Below are positions 24,424 to 31,600 of a stretch of 42,725 nucleotides of DNA, piece by piece. Both the position numbers and the translations under genes were made by a program. The DNA comes from PVC group bacterium (lineage in GTDB: Bacteria; Verrucomicrobiota; Kiritimatiellia; CAIKKV01; CAITUY01), in contig CAMDCX010000014.1 in the NCBI GenBank assembly GCA_945890715.1, forward strand, positions 1-42,725, written 5' to 3'. The number at the start of each line of letters is the position of its first letter. Positions within the stretch are counted from its first letter, which is position 1. The notes beneath the pieces were generated by a model. The model was not told where the DNA came from and ran no database searches. It saw nothing but the letters and a program-made list of their open reading frames with translations.

Positions 24424-25346
24424 TTTTTCAGTTCCCGAGGCAGCGGGAAGTGGATGTCTTCCTTGATCAGGGTCAGTTTCTCCAGGCTGGAGAATCCCTT
24501 ATTTTTCAGATGTGCGATGACGGCATCGACAAAATCCTCCGGGGTTGAGGCGCCCGCAGTGATTCCGAGTCGGTTGATTGTAGTGAGCGGAAGGGTGTCG
24601 AGTTGTTCAAGAGTGCTCACCAGGGTGGCGGGACACCCTTCGGCCTGGGCCACTTCGACGAGGCGGTTCGAGTTGGAACTATTTTCGGCGCCCAGCACAA
24701 TGATCTGATCGACCTTCCCGGCGCAGAGCCGGATCGCCTGCTGGCGGTTCCGCGTGGCATAGCAGATATCGCTCTCGGGGGGTGTTTTCAGGGCCGGGAA
24801 ACGCGTCTTCAGGATATCCAGCACCTGGGCCACCTCATCCATGCTGAGGGTGGTCTGTGTCAGAACGGCCACCTTGCCCGGATCGGAAATTTTGACAACG
24901 TGGGCGTCCGCGATCGTGGCAATCACCGTGACCTGATCGGGTGCTTCGCCTGCCACGCCGATGATTTCGTCATGCTGGTGGTGTCCGATCAGGAGAATGG
25001 AATATCCCTGCGCGGCAAACCGCTTCACTTCCTGGTGAACCTTGGTGACAAACGGGCAGGTGGCATCCACGGTATTCAGTCCGAGTTCCCGGGCGGTTTC
25101 CCGGGTGGCGGGAGCGATGCCGTGAGCGCTGAAGAGCACCGTGGCGCCCCGGGGAATCTCGTGGATATCCTGAACAAACACCATGCCCCTTGCCGTGAGA
25201 TCGTCAATGATCTGGCGGTTATGAACGATCTGTTTCAGACAATAGACGGGGTGCGGATAGCTCCGGAGCATGGCCTCGGCGATTTCGACAGCCCGTTCGA
25301 CGCCTGCGCAGAACCCGTGCGGGGAGATGAGGATCAATGAACCCAT
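24417..25346 (-). CDS. ispH: 4-hydroxy-3-methylbut-2-enyl diphosphate reductase
   Basis: The 309-residue iron-sulfur enzyme makes IPP and DMAPP in the last step of the MEP isoprenoid pathway. The three cluster ligands are Cys13 (HGFCAGV), Cys97 (DATCPFV) and Cys195 (ICYATRNRQ); substrate-binding histidines lie in IVHNR and SAHGIAP. Length is normal. ATG 25346 follows AGGTG and starts two bases after the stop of the sugar-isomerase gene; a GTG at 25355 is a poorer choice. It is thus the third gene of a unit otherwise devoted to sugar metabolism. Its last codons and stop are supplied by a repeat element. Confidence 0.93.
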   Translation of the reverse strand: MGSLILISPHGFCAGVERAVEIAEAMLRSYPHPVYCLKQIVHNRQIIDDLTARGMVFVQDIHEIPRGATVLFSAHGIAPATRETARELGLNTVDATCPFVTKVHQEVKRFAAQGYSILLIGHHQHDEIIGVAGEAPDQVTVIATIADAHVVKISDPGKVAVLTQTTLSMDEVAQVLDILKTRFPALKTPPESDICYATRNRQQAIRLCAGKVDQIIVLGAENSSNSNRLVEVAQAEGCPATLVSTLEQLDTLPLTTINRLGITAGASTPEDFVDAVIAHLKNKGFSSLEKLTLIKEDIHFPLPRELKKS

Positions 25347-25348
25347 AG

Positions 25349-26782
25349 TTAACACACCTGTTCCACGTCGATGCCGAGCAGAGCTGCAAACTTTTTAAGT
25401 TTTCCGGCCACATGTCCTACCCCGATGGCGCAATGATGGGCTGGACCGGCCTTGGACCAAGTGTTCATGAATCCCTTGGCGCCAATGGAGAACCGGTAGC
25501 GGCTGTTGGTATTTCCGATCTGGAGGACCGGGCCGGGAACAGATTCGCCCTCGGCCACCAGGAGGGAGATTTTCCCGCCAGCGCCCTGAACCACCGAGAG
25601 CAGGGTGACGGGGCCATGCTTGACGGTCATCTGGATAGAAAGGCCTTTTCCGGGTTTTCCGTGATAGACGGGAACGGGAACTAATCCCACCCGTCCCTCG
25701 GCGATGGCGAAATGGGCAGGGCCGTCATGACCCAGATAGACCACATCATCCTTGAAATCGGACAGGTAGAATTCGGAGAATGAGCCGCCCGCGCCGAGCA
25801 GGTCCATGATTTTCATGGCCTGTACGTTCTTGATTTCGCACTCGCCCGCCACGGGCACATGCTGGCCGGTCAGCAGGGTGTTGCCCGCGATCACGGAGGT
25901 GACGATATCCTGGTAGGGATTGCCCTCCCCGCTCTCGTAATAATAGGCGAGCGAGCCGAGATTGTGGCTGGCCACCAACGCATCCAGGGCGCAGGAGGTG
26001 CGTGCCGCACGCTCCACCTCGCCGGGCTCGCATTCCGGCGCCACGTCGAACTGGCTCCGGAACTGGGCGACCTTGTCGGTCATCTGTGTCGGTGTTACCG
26101 CCTGCCGCAAGGCGTGGAGCTCACACATTTCGACGATCTCGAAATGGTTTCCGAAGACCGAGGACTGCTGGGTCAGGTCGCTGTACACATCCAGCATGCC
26201 GCCGTAGTAATGGCCCAGGACCCCGGCGCGGTTGTTCCGCATGCCGACGGCGACCTTGACGGCGTCGGTCCATTCCCGGATTTCCTGCCAGGCTTCTGGC
26301 TCGTCGAGATATCCGGTCACCTGGTGATAGTGGATTCCGGCGCGATTGAAGACGCAGGCGATTTCCGGGGCGGAGCAGGACTGACAATGCTCCAGCCACA
26401 GGCCGGTCATCAAGCCCCGGTCGCCCAGGGCGTTGAATTTCTGGTAGTCGAGTTGCGGCACGGGTTGCAGATTTAAAACCACAACGGGGACCTTGGCCTG
26501 CTGGACCACCGGCAGGACGGTGGAGGAGAGGGCGTAGGTGGAGATGTAGAGGTAGATCAGATCAACCTGTTCCCGGCGGAACACTTCGGCGGCCTCGCGT
26601 GCCGCGACGGGATTATCCACCAGGCCGGCGTCCACAAGGGTGACGTCGAAGCCCCTGAGACGGTCGGCAATTCGGGCCTGGTATCCCATGAGATGATCCT
26701 TCAACCCCTTGAACTGGGCCCAATAGGTGTCCAAGCCGATTCCAAATAATCCAATCTTGACTGAATGTTCTTTTCGCTTCAT
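25349..26782 (-). CDS. L-fucose/L-arabinose isomerase-like protein
   Basis: The 477-residue protein belongs to the fucose/arabinose isomerase superfamily. The N-terminal Rossmann-like domain starts VKIGLFGIGLDTYWAQF and contains LIYLYISTYALSSTVLPV. The C-terminal half has GECEIKN, GAGGSFSEFY and GHDGPAHFAIAEG, the latter typical of the family's metal and substrate site. These enzymes interconvert aldoses and ketoses, but this subfamily is large and uncharacterised, so the sugar is unknown. ATG 26782 follows GGAG. It lies four bases after the URO-D-like gene and two before ispH. The AraC regulator upstream is its likely controller. Confidence 0.82.
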   Translation of the reverse strand: MKRKEHSVKIGLFGIGLDTYWAQFKGLKDHLMGYQARIADRLRGFDVTLVDAGLVDNPVAAREAAEVFRREQVDLIYLYISTYALSSTVLPVVQQAKVPVVVLNLQPVPQLDYQKFNALGDRGLMTGLWLEHCQSCSAPEIACVFNRAGIHYHQVTGYLDEPEAWQEIREWTDAVKVAVGMRNNRAGVLGHYYGGMLDVYSDLTQQSSVFGNHFEIVEMCELHALRQAVTPTQMTDKVAQFRSQFDVAPECEPGEVERAARTSCALDALVASHNLGSLAYYYESGEGNPYQDIVTSVIAGNTLLTGQHVPVAGECEIKNVQAMKIMDLLGAGGSFSEFYLSDFKDDVVYLGHDGPAHFAIAEGRVGLVPVPVYHGKPGKGLSIQMTVKHGPVTLLSVVQGAGGKISLLVAEGESVPGPVLQIGNTNSRYRFSIGAKGFMNTWSKAGPAHHCAIGVGHVAGKLKKFAALLGIDVEQVC

Positions 26783-26786
26783 TTCA

Positions 26787-27791
26787 TTAACTCCACAGTT
26801 TACCCGTGTATTCATCCAGTAATTTTCTAAACATCCGATAGTGACTGAGCGACACTCCCGGCGGGGTTTGATGATCCACGCTGGGGATGAAGCCTCCTGT
26901 CTTCATGAGGGGAAGCAGCCGTTCAAATTCCATCCGCATGGCGTCCTCGCCCTTGGGCATGATCATCTTGTCGTAATGCCCCACCATACGCAAGGTCGGG
27001 AATTGCTGGCGGAGGGCCATGCCATTCACGCCCGCCTGACGTTCCAGTGGGAGGACTCCCTCGACTCCGATGTCCTGCAGCCAGGGAACCAGCAGGGTCA
27101 CATCCCCGTCTGTATCCACGATGGTGAGTGCGTTCATGTCCTTGACTCGTTCCAGCATGGGGGCATAGTAGGGAGAGATGAATTCATCACAAATCTGCCG
27201 CGAAACCATAGGGCCGTTGTTATAGGACATATCCTCGGCGATCGTTGTGAAGGTGGGGATGCAGGTTTTTCCGATGCCGTCCAGGAGCTTCAGGTTGAAG
27301 TCCAGAAGATCCTGGTTCATCTGGTGGATCAGTTCCGGCTGGTCGTAATAGGCATACATCAATTTTTCGAAGCCCATCAGGGTGCGCGGGAACCAGAAGA
27401 ATCCCTCGAGGGTCGTCCATACCACGGCCTCGCCAGCCGCCTGGCGTTTAGCCCAGGGAGCCATATCCGCGATTGCCTGGCTGTGATCGGGAAACAGCGA
27501 GGGGCGGATCCGCAGATAGTCATCCATGTTTGACACAACGCCTTCGACATGATGCTGCACCGCCTCAATGGTCGGATCCGTGGTGCTGAACCAGAATTGC
27601 TTGTAGGGATCCAGATCAAAGTATTCCGAAATCTCGAAGATATCGGTCAGTGAGGCGGGTAGGCCCTCACCGTGCCAGCGTGCAATGGTTTCATCCCACC
27701 ACATGGCCCATTCCCAGCGGGGGAGCCGATCCACGGGTTGGAAATTCATCGCCGCGCGGAATCGTTCAACGTGATTCATGGACTTCGGCAT
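26787..27791 (-). CDS. Uroporphyrinogen decarboxylase (URO-D) family protein
   Basis: The 334-residue TIM-barrel protein starts MPKSMNHVERFRAAMNFQPVDRLPRWEW, the usual opening of the URO-D-like group that also includes corrinoid methyltransferases. It lacks the normal HemE N-terminus with its arginine-rich propionate site, so it is unlikely to act in haem synthesis. Mid-protein features are TFTTIAEDMSYNNGPMVS and the C-terminal GGFIPSVDHQTPPGVS. In Kiritimatiellota and Lentisphaerota such paralogues are numerous and lie beside carbohydrate genes, as here. GGAGG lies five bases before ATG 27791. It heads the unit that continues with the isomerase and ispH. Confidence 0.85.
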   Translation of the reverse strand: MPKSMNHVERFRAAMNFQPVDRLPRWEWAMWWDETIARWHGEGLPASLTDIFEISEYFDLDPYKQFWFSTTDPTIEAVQHHVEGVVSNMDDYLRIRPSLFPDHSQAIADMAPWAKRQAAGEAVVWTTLEGFFWFPRTLMGFEKLMYAYYDQPELIHQMNQDLLDFNLKLLDGIGKTCIPTFTTIAEDMSYNNGPMVSRQICDEFISPYYAPMLERVKDMNALTIVDTDGDVTLLVPWLQDIGVEGVLPLERQAGVNGMALRQQFPTLRMVGHYDKMIMPKGEDAMRMEFERLLPLMKTGGFIPSVDHQTPPGVSLSHYRMFRKLLDEYTGKLWS

Positions 27792-27868
27792 AGCATCCTC
27801 CGTTTAATTTTTCTGGCTGATTTCGATAACGACAATACTCCGATAGAAATTGACTGAACATGGAATAA

Positions 27869-28870
27869 ATGGTCAATTATTTGCACAAAGTGATCAGCAT
27901 GAAGACCCGTCCTGAAAATCATATTCACGGTGACCGGCGTAGTTATTTTCGGTATCTCCCCCCGAGTGAGGAAGTCCGGATGTGGGGGGCGTATGTGGTG
28001 AATGCCGGCTACACCCTGATTTCGCCGGGGGCGCCCTATCCGCCGCACCGGCATCCCCATGACCATCATTTCACCTGGCAGGATGGCCGGATTCTTTCCT
28101 CCCCGGTGATGGTCTACCTGACGCGCGGGCAGGGGGAATTTGAGACTCTGGCCAGCGGCCGGGTTCCGGTTACCGCCGGAGACGTGTTTGTGATTTTGCC
28201 GGGCGTGTGGCACCGGTACCGGCCTGATCCGGCCACCGGCTGGGACGAATATTGGGTGGAGTGTGATGGCGATCATCTCCGTTGTCTGCTCAGTCTCCGG
28301 CCGGTTCGCCCCGAGCATCCGGTCTTTCACGTGGGGCATGACGAGCATCTTCTGGGGCTCTATATGGAGATTGCCGATCTTCTCCGGCGGGAGCCGCCCG
28401 ATTACCCCTTTCTGCTTGGCGCGACCGTGGAGTTATTGTTTGCCCGTCTTTTTTCGGCGATGAAGCGGCACACGCATGAGGGGCGACCGACGGCGGATAT
28501 CATTCGTGAGGCGTGTGACCTGTTGACTCGCGAAGCCGGTCGGCGTCAGGAGTTGAAGCATCTGGCGGCCCAACTCAACCTGAGCTATTCCACCTTTCGC
28601 CGGATGTTTCGCGCACACACCGGGTTTTCGCCCCGCCAGTATGCCTTGGAGATCAGCCTCCGGCGCGCCTCGGAATTGCTGGCCCATACCCGTCTTCCCA
28701 TTACCCGGGTGGCCGACGAACTAGGATTTGACTCGATCTTCTATTTTTCCCGGTTTTTCAAGAACAAGACCGGATTCTCCCCCAATGAATACCGAAAACG
28801 CAGGCAGGCAGGATTCCAAAATCAGAAGGCTTGTGAGGGGGGGGGCGTTTTCCTGCCTCTGGATATCTGA
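27869..28870 (+). CDS. AraC-family transcriptional regulator with cupin sensor
   Basis: The 333-residue regulator has an N-terminal cupin-like sensor (PGAPYPPHRHPHDHHF, then VTAGDVFVILPGVWHRY) and a C-terminal pair of helix-turn-helix motifs. The latter include LKHLAAQLNLSYSTFRRMF and ITRVADELGFDSIFYFSRFF followed by KNKTGFSPNEYRKRR. It is divergent from the URO-D/isomerase/ispH unit, 77 bases away, and probably activates it when a sugar binds. An in-frame ATG at 27899 (MKTRPENH) is a real alternative start: homologues as I recall begin near there, and TTGACT at 27850-27855 could be a -35 for it. Neither start has a strong ribosome site. Confidence 0.88.
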   Translation: MVNYLHKVISMKTRPENHIHGDRRSYFRYLPPSEEVRMWGAYVVNAGYTLISPGAPYPPHRHPHDHHFTWQDGRILSSPVMVYLTRGQGEFETLASGRVPVTAGDVFVILPGVWHRYRPDPATGWDEYWVECDGDHLRCLLSLRPVRPEHPVFHVGHDEHLLGLYMEIADLLRREPPDYPFLLGATVELLFARLFSAMKRHTHEGRPTADIIREACDLLTREAGRRQELKHLAAQLNLSYSTFRRMFRAHTGFSPRQYALEISLRRASELLAHTRLPITRVADELGFDSIFYFSRFFKNKTGFSPNEYRKRRQAGFQNQKACEGGGVFLPLDI

Positions 28871-28936
28871 AATGATTTAGTTTATGATTCTGCCGGAAAA
28901 GAAGCCCTGTTTGGAAACGGGGATCAGGAGGATCGT

Positions 28937-29383
28937 GTGCTTCATAAACTGATTATAGCGCTCAACAATCGGCTGGTGCGGTGGCGGCGGATCAAGGTCC
29001 GGCCGGAGGAAATCCTGTTGCTCCTTCCCCATTGTCTGCACAAGCAGTCCTGTCCGAGAAATGTGATGCACAGTCTGGATGAATGCCGGCGGTGCGGGCA
29101 GTGTAGTATTGGGGCGCTGACTGCGATCCGGGATGATCTGGGGGTGGTGGCCTGTATTGCCGGCGGCGGACGCGAAGCGCTGGCCCAGACCCGGCGTCCG
29201 GAAATCAAGGCGGTGGTGGCGGTGGCCTGCGGCAAGGAATTGGTGCAGGGGATTTTTGCTGCATTCCCCAAACCCGTTCTGGCGGTTTCCAATCAGACGC
29301 CTGAAGGGCCCTGCCGGAATACGCTGGCGGATCCCGCAACCGTGATTGAGGCCATTGAGTCGTTGATGAGGGGTAAGGAGTAA
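28937..29383 (+). CDS. DUF116-family protein, cysteine-rich
   Basis: The 148-residue protein matches DUF116: a hydrophobic segment EEILLLLPHCL leads into a cysteine cluster Cys33, Cys39, Cys50, Cys53, Cys56 (pattern CX5C, then CX2CX2C in DECRRCGQC), then a Rossmann-like alpha/beta part ending MRGKE. The cysteines could bind an iron-sulfur cluster or zinc. No biochemical role is established. The start is GTG at 28937, five bases after AGGAGG. The last four codons and the stop lie in a heptamer repeat array. Confidence 0.8.
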   Translation: MLHKLIIALNNRLVRWRRIKVRPEEILLLLPHCLHKQSCPRNVMHSLDECRRCGQCSIGALTAIRDDLGVVACIAGGGREALAQTRRPEIKAVVAVACGKELVQGIFAAFPKPVLAVSNQTPEGPCRNTLADPATVIEAIESLMRGKE

Positions 29384-29397
29384 GGGGTCAGGGGCAA
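29370..29397 (+). repeat. GGGGTNA heptamer array over the DUF116 stop codon
   Basis: Four heptamers follow one another: GGGGTAA (29370), GGAGTAA (29377), GGGGTCA (29384), GGGGCAA (29391). The second supplies the TAA stop of the DUF116 gene. The third unit recurs after the ACP gene at 34588. Confidence 0.65.
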
Positions 29398-29409
29398 AGT
29401 TGGTAAGGT

Positions 29410-29521
29410 TTTGGAGTGCGGCGGCTTGACGCCGCTATTCTTAGGCGAGGCTTGACTCGCCGTACGAGCGGCCTGTCAAGCCAGGCCTTGAAAAAGCGGC
29501 GTCAAGCCGCCGCACTCCAAA
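29410..29521. repeat. 112-bp inverted-repeat element made of four GCTTGA-loop mini-hairpins
   Basis: The outer 27 bases (29410-29436 and 29495-29521) are a perfect inverted repeat beginning TTTGGAGTGCGG. Inside are four 18-base palindromic units, each a 6-bp stem around a 6-base loop: 29418-29435 and 29444-29461 with loop GCTTGA, and 29470-29487 and 29496-29513 with loop TCAAGC. Stems differ (GCGGCG, GGCGAG, GGCCTG, GCGGCG) but pair perfectly. Terminal sequence and structure resemble a REP/MITE-type element. No coding sequence is inside. The surrounding 29384-29607 has no gene. Confidence 0.88.
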
Positions 29522-29607
29522 TTGGCGTTGCCAAATCGAGCCAAAATGGCCAAAAATTCGAAATGAAATGCGTCTGCCCTGGGTTCAGGATTAGGAGGAG
29601 ATTATCT

Positions 29608-30837
29608 ATGAAGAAAATGCTGGTTGTGCTGGGTTTGGTGATTGCGTTGTCAGGTGTGGGGCAGGCGGCGCCCTTGACGAACCGGGTGTTTGATGCCTAT
29701 TTCCTTGGCTTTGAATCCGAGCCGGCCATGGATTATGGGGGACAGGATGTGGTCACGGTGCACAGTGCCATCAGTCGGGGCCTGAGCAAGGCCGTCAAGA
29801 CCTCCTATGTGGCGCCCGCCTACGAATTTTTCTTTGCCGCCGGGTTGAGCACCTTCCAGCACGAGGTGTTCGGGCACGGGTCACGGGCCCGGGAATACAG
29901 CCTGGATCCGGAGTATTCCTTCGGCTTTGATTTTTCGGGCGGGACAGGCTTGAACAAGGATCCCACGACGGTGGAGCAGACTATCATCATTGCCGCAGGC
30001 GGAACGGAGGGCGACTCGGTGATGGCGCACCGGATTTTGATGGATCTGTACACCGGCGACGGCACGGAAGGCTCCAAGATCCCGTTGATGGCCATCGCGA
30101 AGATTGATTTCAGCCTGTACTGCCTGATCACGCCGGATCCCTCCAGTTCACGGGGGGATTTCCAGGATGCCTACACCAATGGGAATGACATCGCCTACTA
30201 TGTTACGGCACGCCAGGCGCAACGGCGCCAGGCCAATCCAGCGGATGTGTGGAATAACAACTATGCCATCGATTTTCAGGATCCCCTGCTGAAGGATACT
30301 TATGATGAAGCCCGTGCGGCCGCCCTCTGGAACCTGGTCGATCCCTCCGCGCTGGCGGCTATGGTTGGATATGTGGCCGACCATGTCATCGGCGGGAAAA
30401 CGCAAGTCCGCCCGCCCGTCATTCCGCTGGGAGGCGGTTTTGGGATGACGGTTGGAACCCGGGCTTTTCTGGGGCCCGAGGAAGTGACGCGGTTCCTGGA
30501 TCTCTACTTGATCACGCCCGGACCATTGGTGATGCTGTATGCCCGCGACCTGCAGAGTTCGGTGGATCAGACGTACGGTTACGGCGCCGGGGTCTACAAG
30601 ATACCAGTTGGCCCGCGCGTGAAGCTTTCCCTGCTGGGCGATCTCTGGCAGACGCCGGAGTCGATTGAAAAGCTCTATGACGGTACCGGCTGGAATACCT
30701 GCGGCGAAGTCTCGACGATGTTCAGCGATCATGTTGGCCTGACCTGCAAGATCGGCGATAAATCCGACGGTTATTTTCCAGGCACCCCGATGGCAGCCGG
30801 GGTCTATGCCGGCGCCGGAGTCCTGGTGGCGTTTTAA
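29608..30837 (+). CDS. Secreted protein of unknown function with a HEVFGH motif
   Basis: The 409-residue product has a clear signal peptide (cleavage probably after GVGQA-A, residue 20-21). I do not recognise a named family. Residues 84-91 read QHEVFGHG, an HExxxH arrangement that resembles but is not the classical HExxH zinc-protease motif. It is embedded in a hydrophobic segment (EFFFAAGLSTFQ). The C-terminal third alternates short beta strands with glycine turns and ends in a hydrophobic residue pair plus Phe (LVAF), as in outer-membrane beta barrels. ATG 29608 follows GGAGGAG; the longer frame from 29416 runs through the repeat element and is rejected. It precedes the polyene-like cluster by 28 bases and may share transcription with it. 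Confidence 0.72.
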   Translation: MKKMLVVLGLVIALSGVGQAAPLTNRVFDAYFLGFESEPAMDYGGQDVVTVHSAISRGLSKAVKTSYVAPAYEFFFAAGLSTFQHEVFGHGSRAREYSLDPEYSFGFDFSGGTGLNKDPTTVEQTIIIAAGGTEGDSVMAHRILMDLYTGDGTEGSKIPLMAIAKIDFSLYCLITPDPSSSRGDFQDAYTNGNDIAYYVTARQAQRRQANPADVWNNNYAIDFQDPLLKDTYDEARAAALWNLVDPSALAAMVGYVADHVIGGKTQVRPPVIPLGGGFGMTVGTRAFLGPEEVTRFLDLYLITPGPLVMLYARDLQSSVDQTYGYGAGVYKIPVGPRVKLSLLGDLWQTPESIEKLYDGTGWNTCGEVSTMFSDHVGLTCKIGDKSDGYFPGTPMAAGVYAGAGVLVAF

Positions 30838-30865
30838 TGAGAAATGGTTTATCGTGGACGGCCTT

Positions 30866-31600
30866 ATGACGAATTCAACATCAAAAGTGGCACTGGTGGT
30901 GGGGGGAAGCCGGGGGATCGGTCGGGCCATTGCCCTTCGGCTCGCCCAGTCCGGATTTGATATCTGGCTCACCTATCACCAAAATCAGGCGGCGGCGGAT
31001 GAGGTCAAGGCGGCCATTGAGGCGATGGGGCGCGCTTGCGACCTCCTGAAATTCGATGTAGGTGACCACGATGCGGCGAAGGCCGCCCTATCCGCGAAAG
31101 CGGATCAGCGGGCACCGGATGCCGTGGTGTTCAACGCCGGAATTGCCCGCGACAACCTGTTTGTGTTTATGACCAAGGCTGAATGGGATGCCGTGATCAA
31201 TACCAACCTGAACGGGTTCTACAATGTCATTCATCCGATCATCTTTTCCATGTTGCGTGAGAAACGCGGACGGATTGTGGTGATTTCCTCGACGTCCGGC
31301 CAGATCGGCCAGGCGGGTCAGGTGAACTACTCGGCGTCGAAAGCCGGGTTGATCGGGGCTGTGAAAGCCTTGGCGCGGGAAGTGGGGAAGAAGAACATCT
31401 TCGTCAATGTCGTGGCGCCCGGGGTGGTGGAGACCGAGATGGTGGCGCATCTTCCCAAGGAGCAGATTCTTCCGCTCATTCCGTTGGGCAAATTCGGGAA
31501 AACCGAAGATGTGGCTTCGATTGTGAATTATCTGTGTGCCGACGAGCACATGTATATTCAGGGCCAGGTCATAGGCGTCAACGGGGGGTTGGCTATTTGA
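30866..31600 (+). CDS. 3-oxoacyl-ACP reductase (FabG-like) of the biosynthetic cluster
   Basis: The 244-residue SDR has GGSRGIGRA (residues 13-21), NAG at about 90-92, and the catalytic Tyr155 and Lys159 in NYSASKA. It ends GQVIGVNGGLAI, the FabG C-terminal signature. It would reduce the beta-keto group on an ACP-bound chain with NADPH. The cofactor loop is VVGGSRGIG rather than the usual VTGASRGIG, as in the ApeQ-type reductases of aryl-polyene clusters. ATG 30866 follows GGACGG. Its stop TGA shares the TTGA with the next gene's start. Confidence 0.9.
   Translation: MTNSTSKVALVVGGSRGIGRAIALRLAQSGFDIWLTYHQNQAAADEVKAAIEAMGRACDLLKFDVGDHDAAKAALSAKADQRAPDAVVFNAGIARDNLFVFMTKAEWDAVINTNLNGFYNVIHPIIFSMLREKRGRIVVISSTSGQIGQAGQVNYSASKAGLIGAVKALAREVGKKNIFVNVVAPGVVETEMVAHLPKEQILPLIPLGKFGKTEDVASIVNYLCADEHMYIQGQVIGVNGGLAI

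Noticed and set aside
26787-27791. HemE (true uroporphyrinogen decarboxylase).
   Set aside because: The N-terminal HemE signature is absent and no other haem genes are near; it fits the broader URO-D-like family better.
29416-29607. An N-terminal extension of the HEVFGH protein.
   Set aside because: It translates the inverted-repeat element and would hide the signal peptide; ATG 29608 has GGAGGAG.
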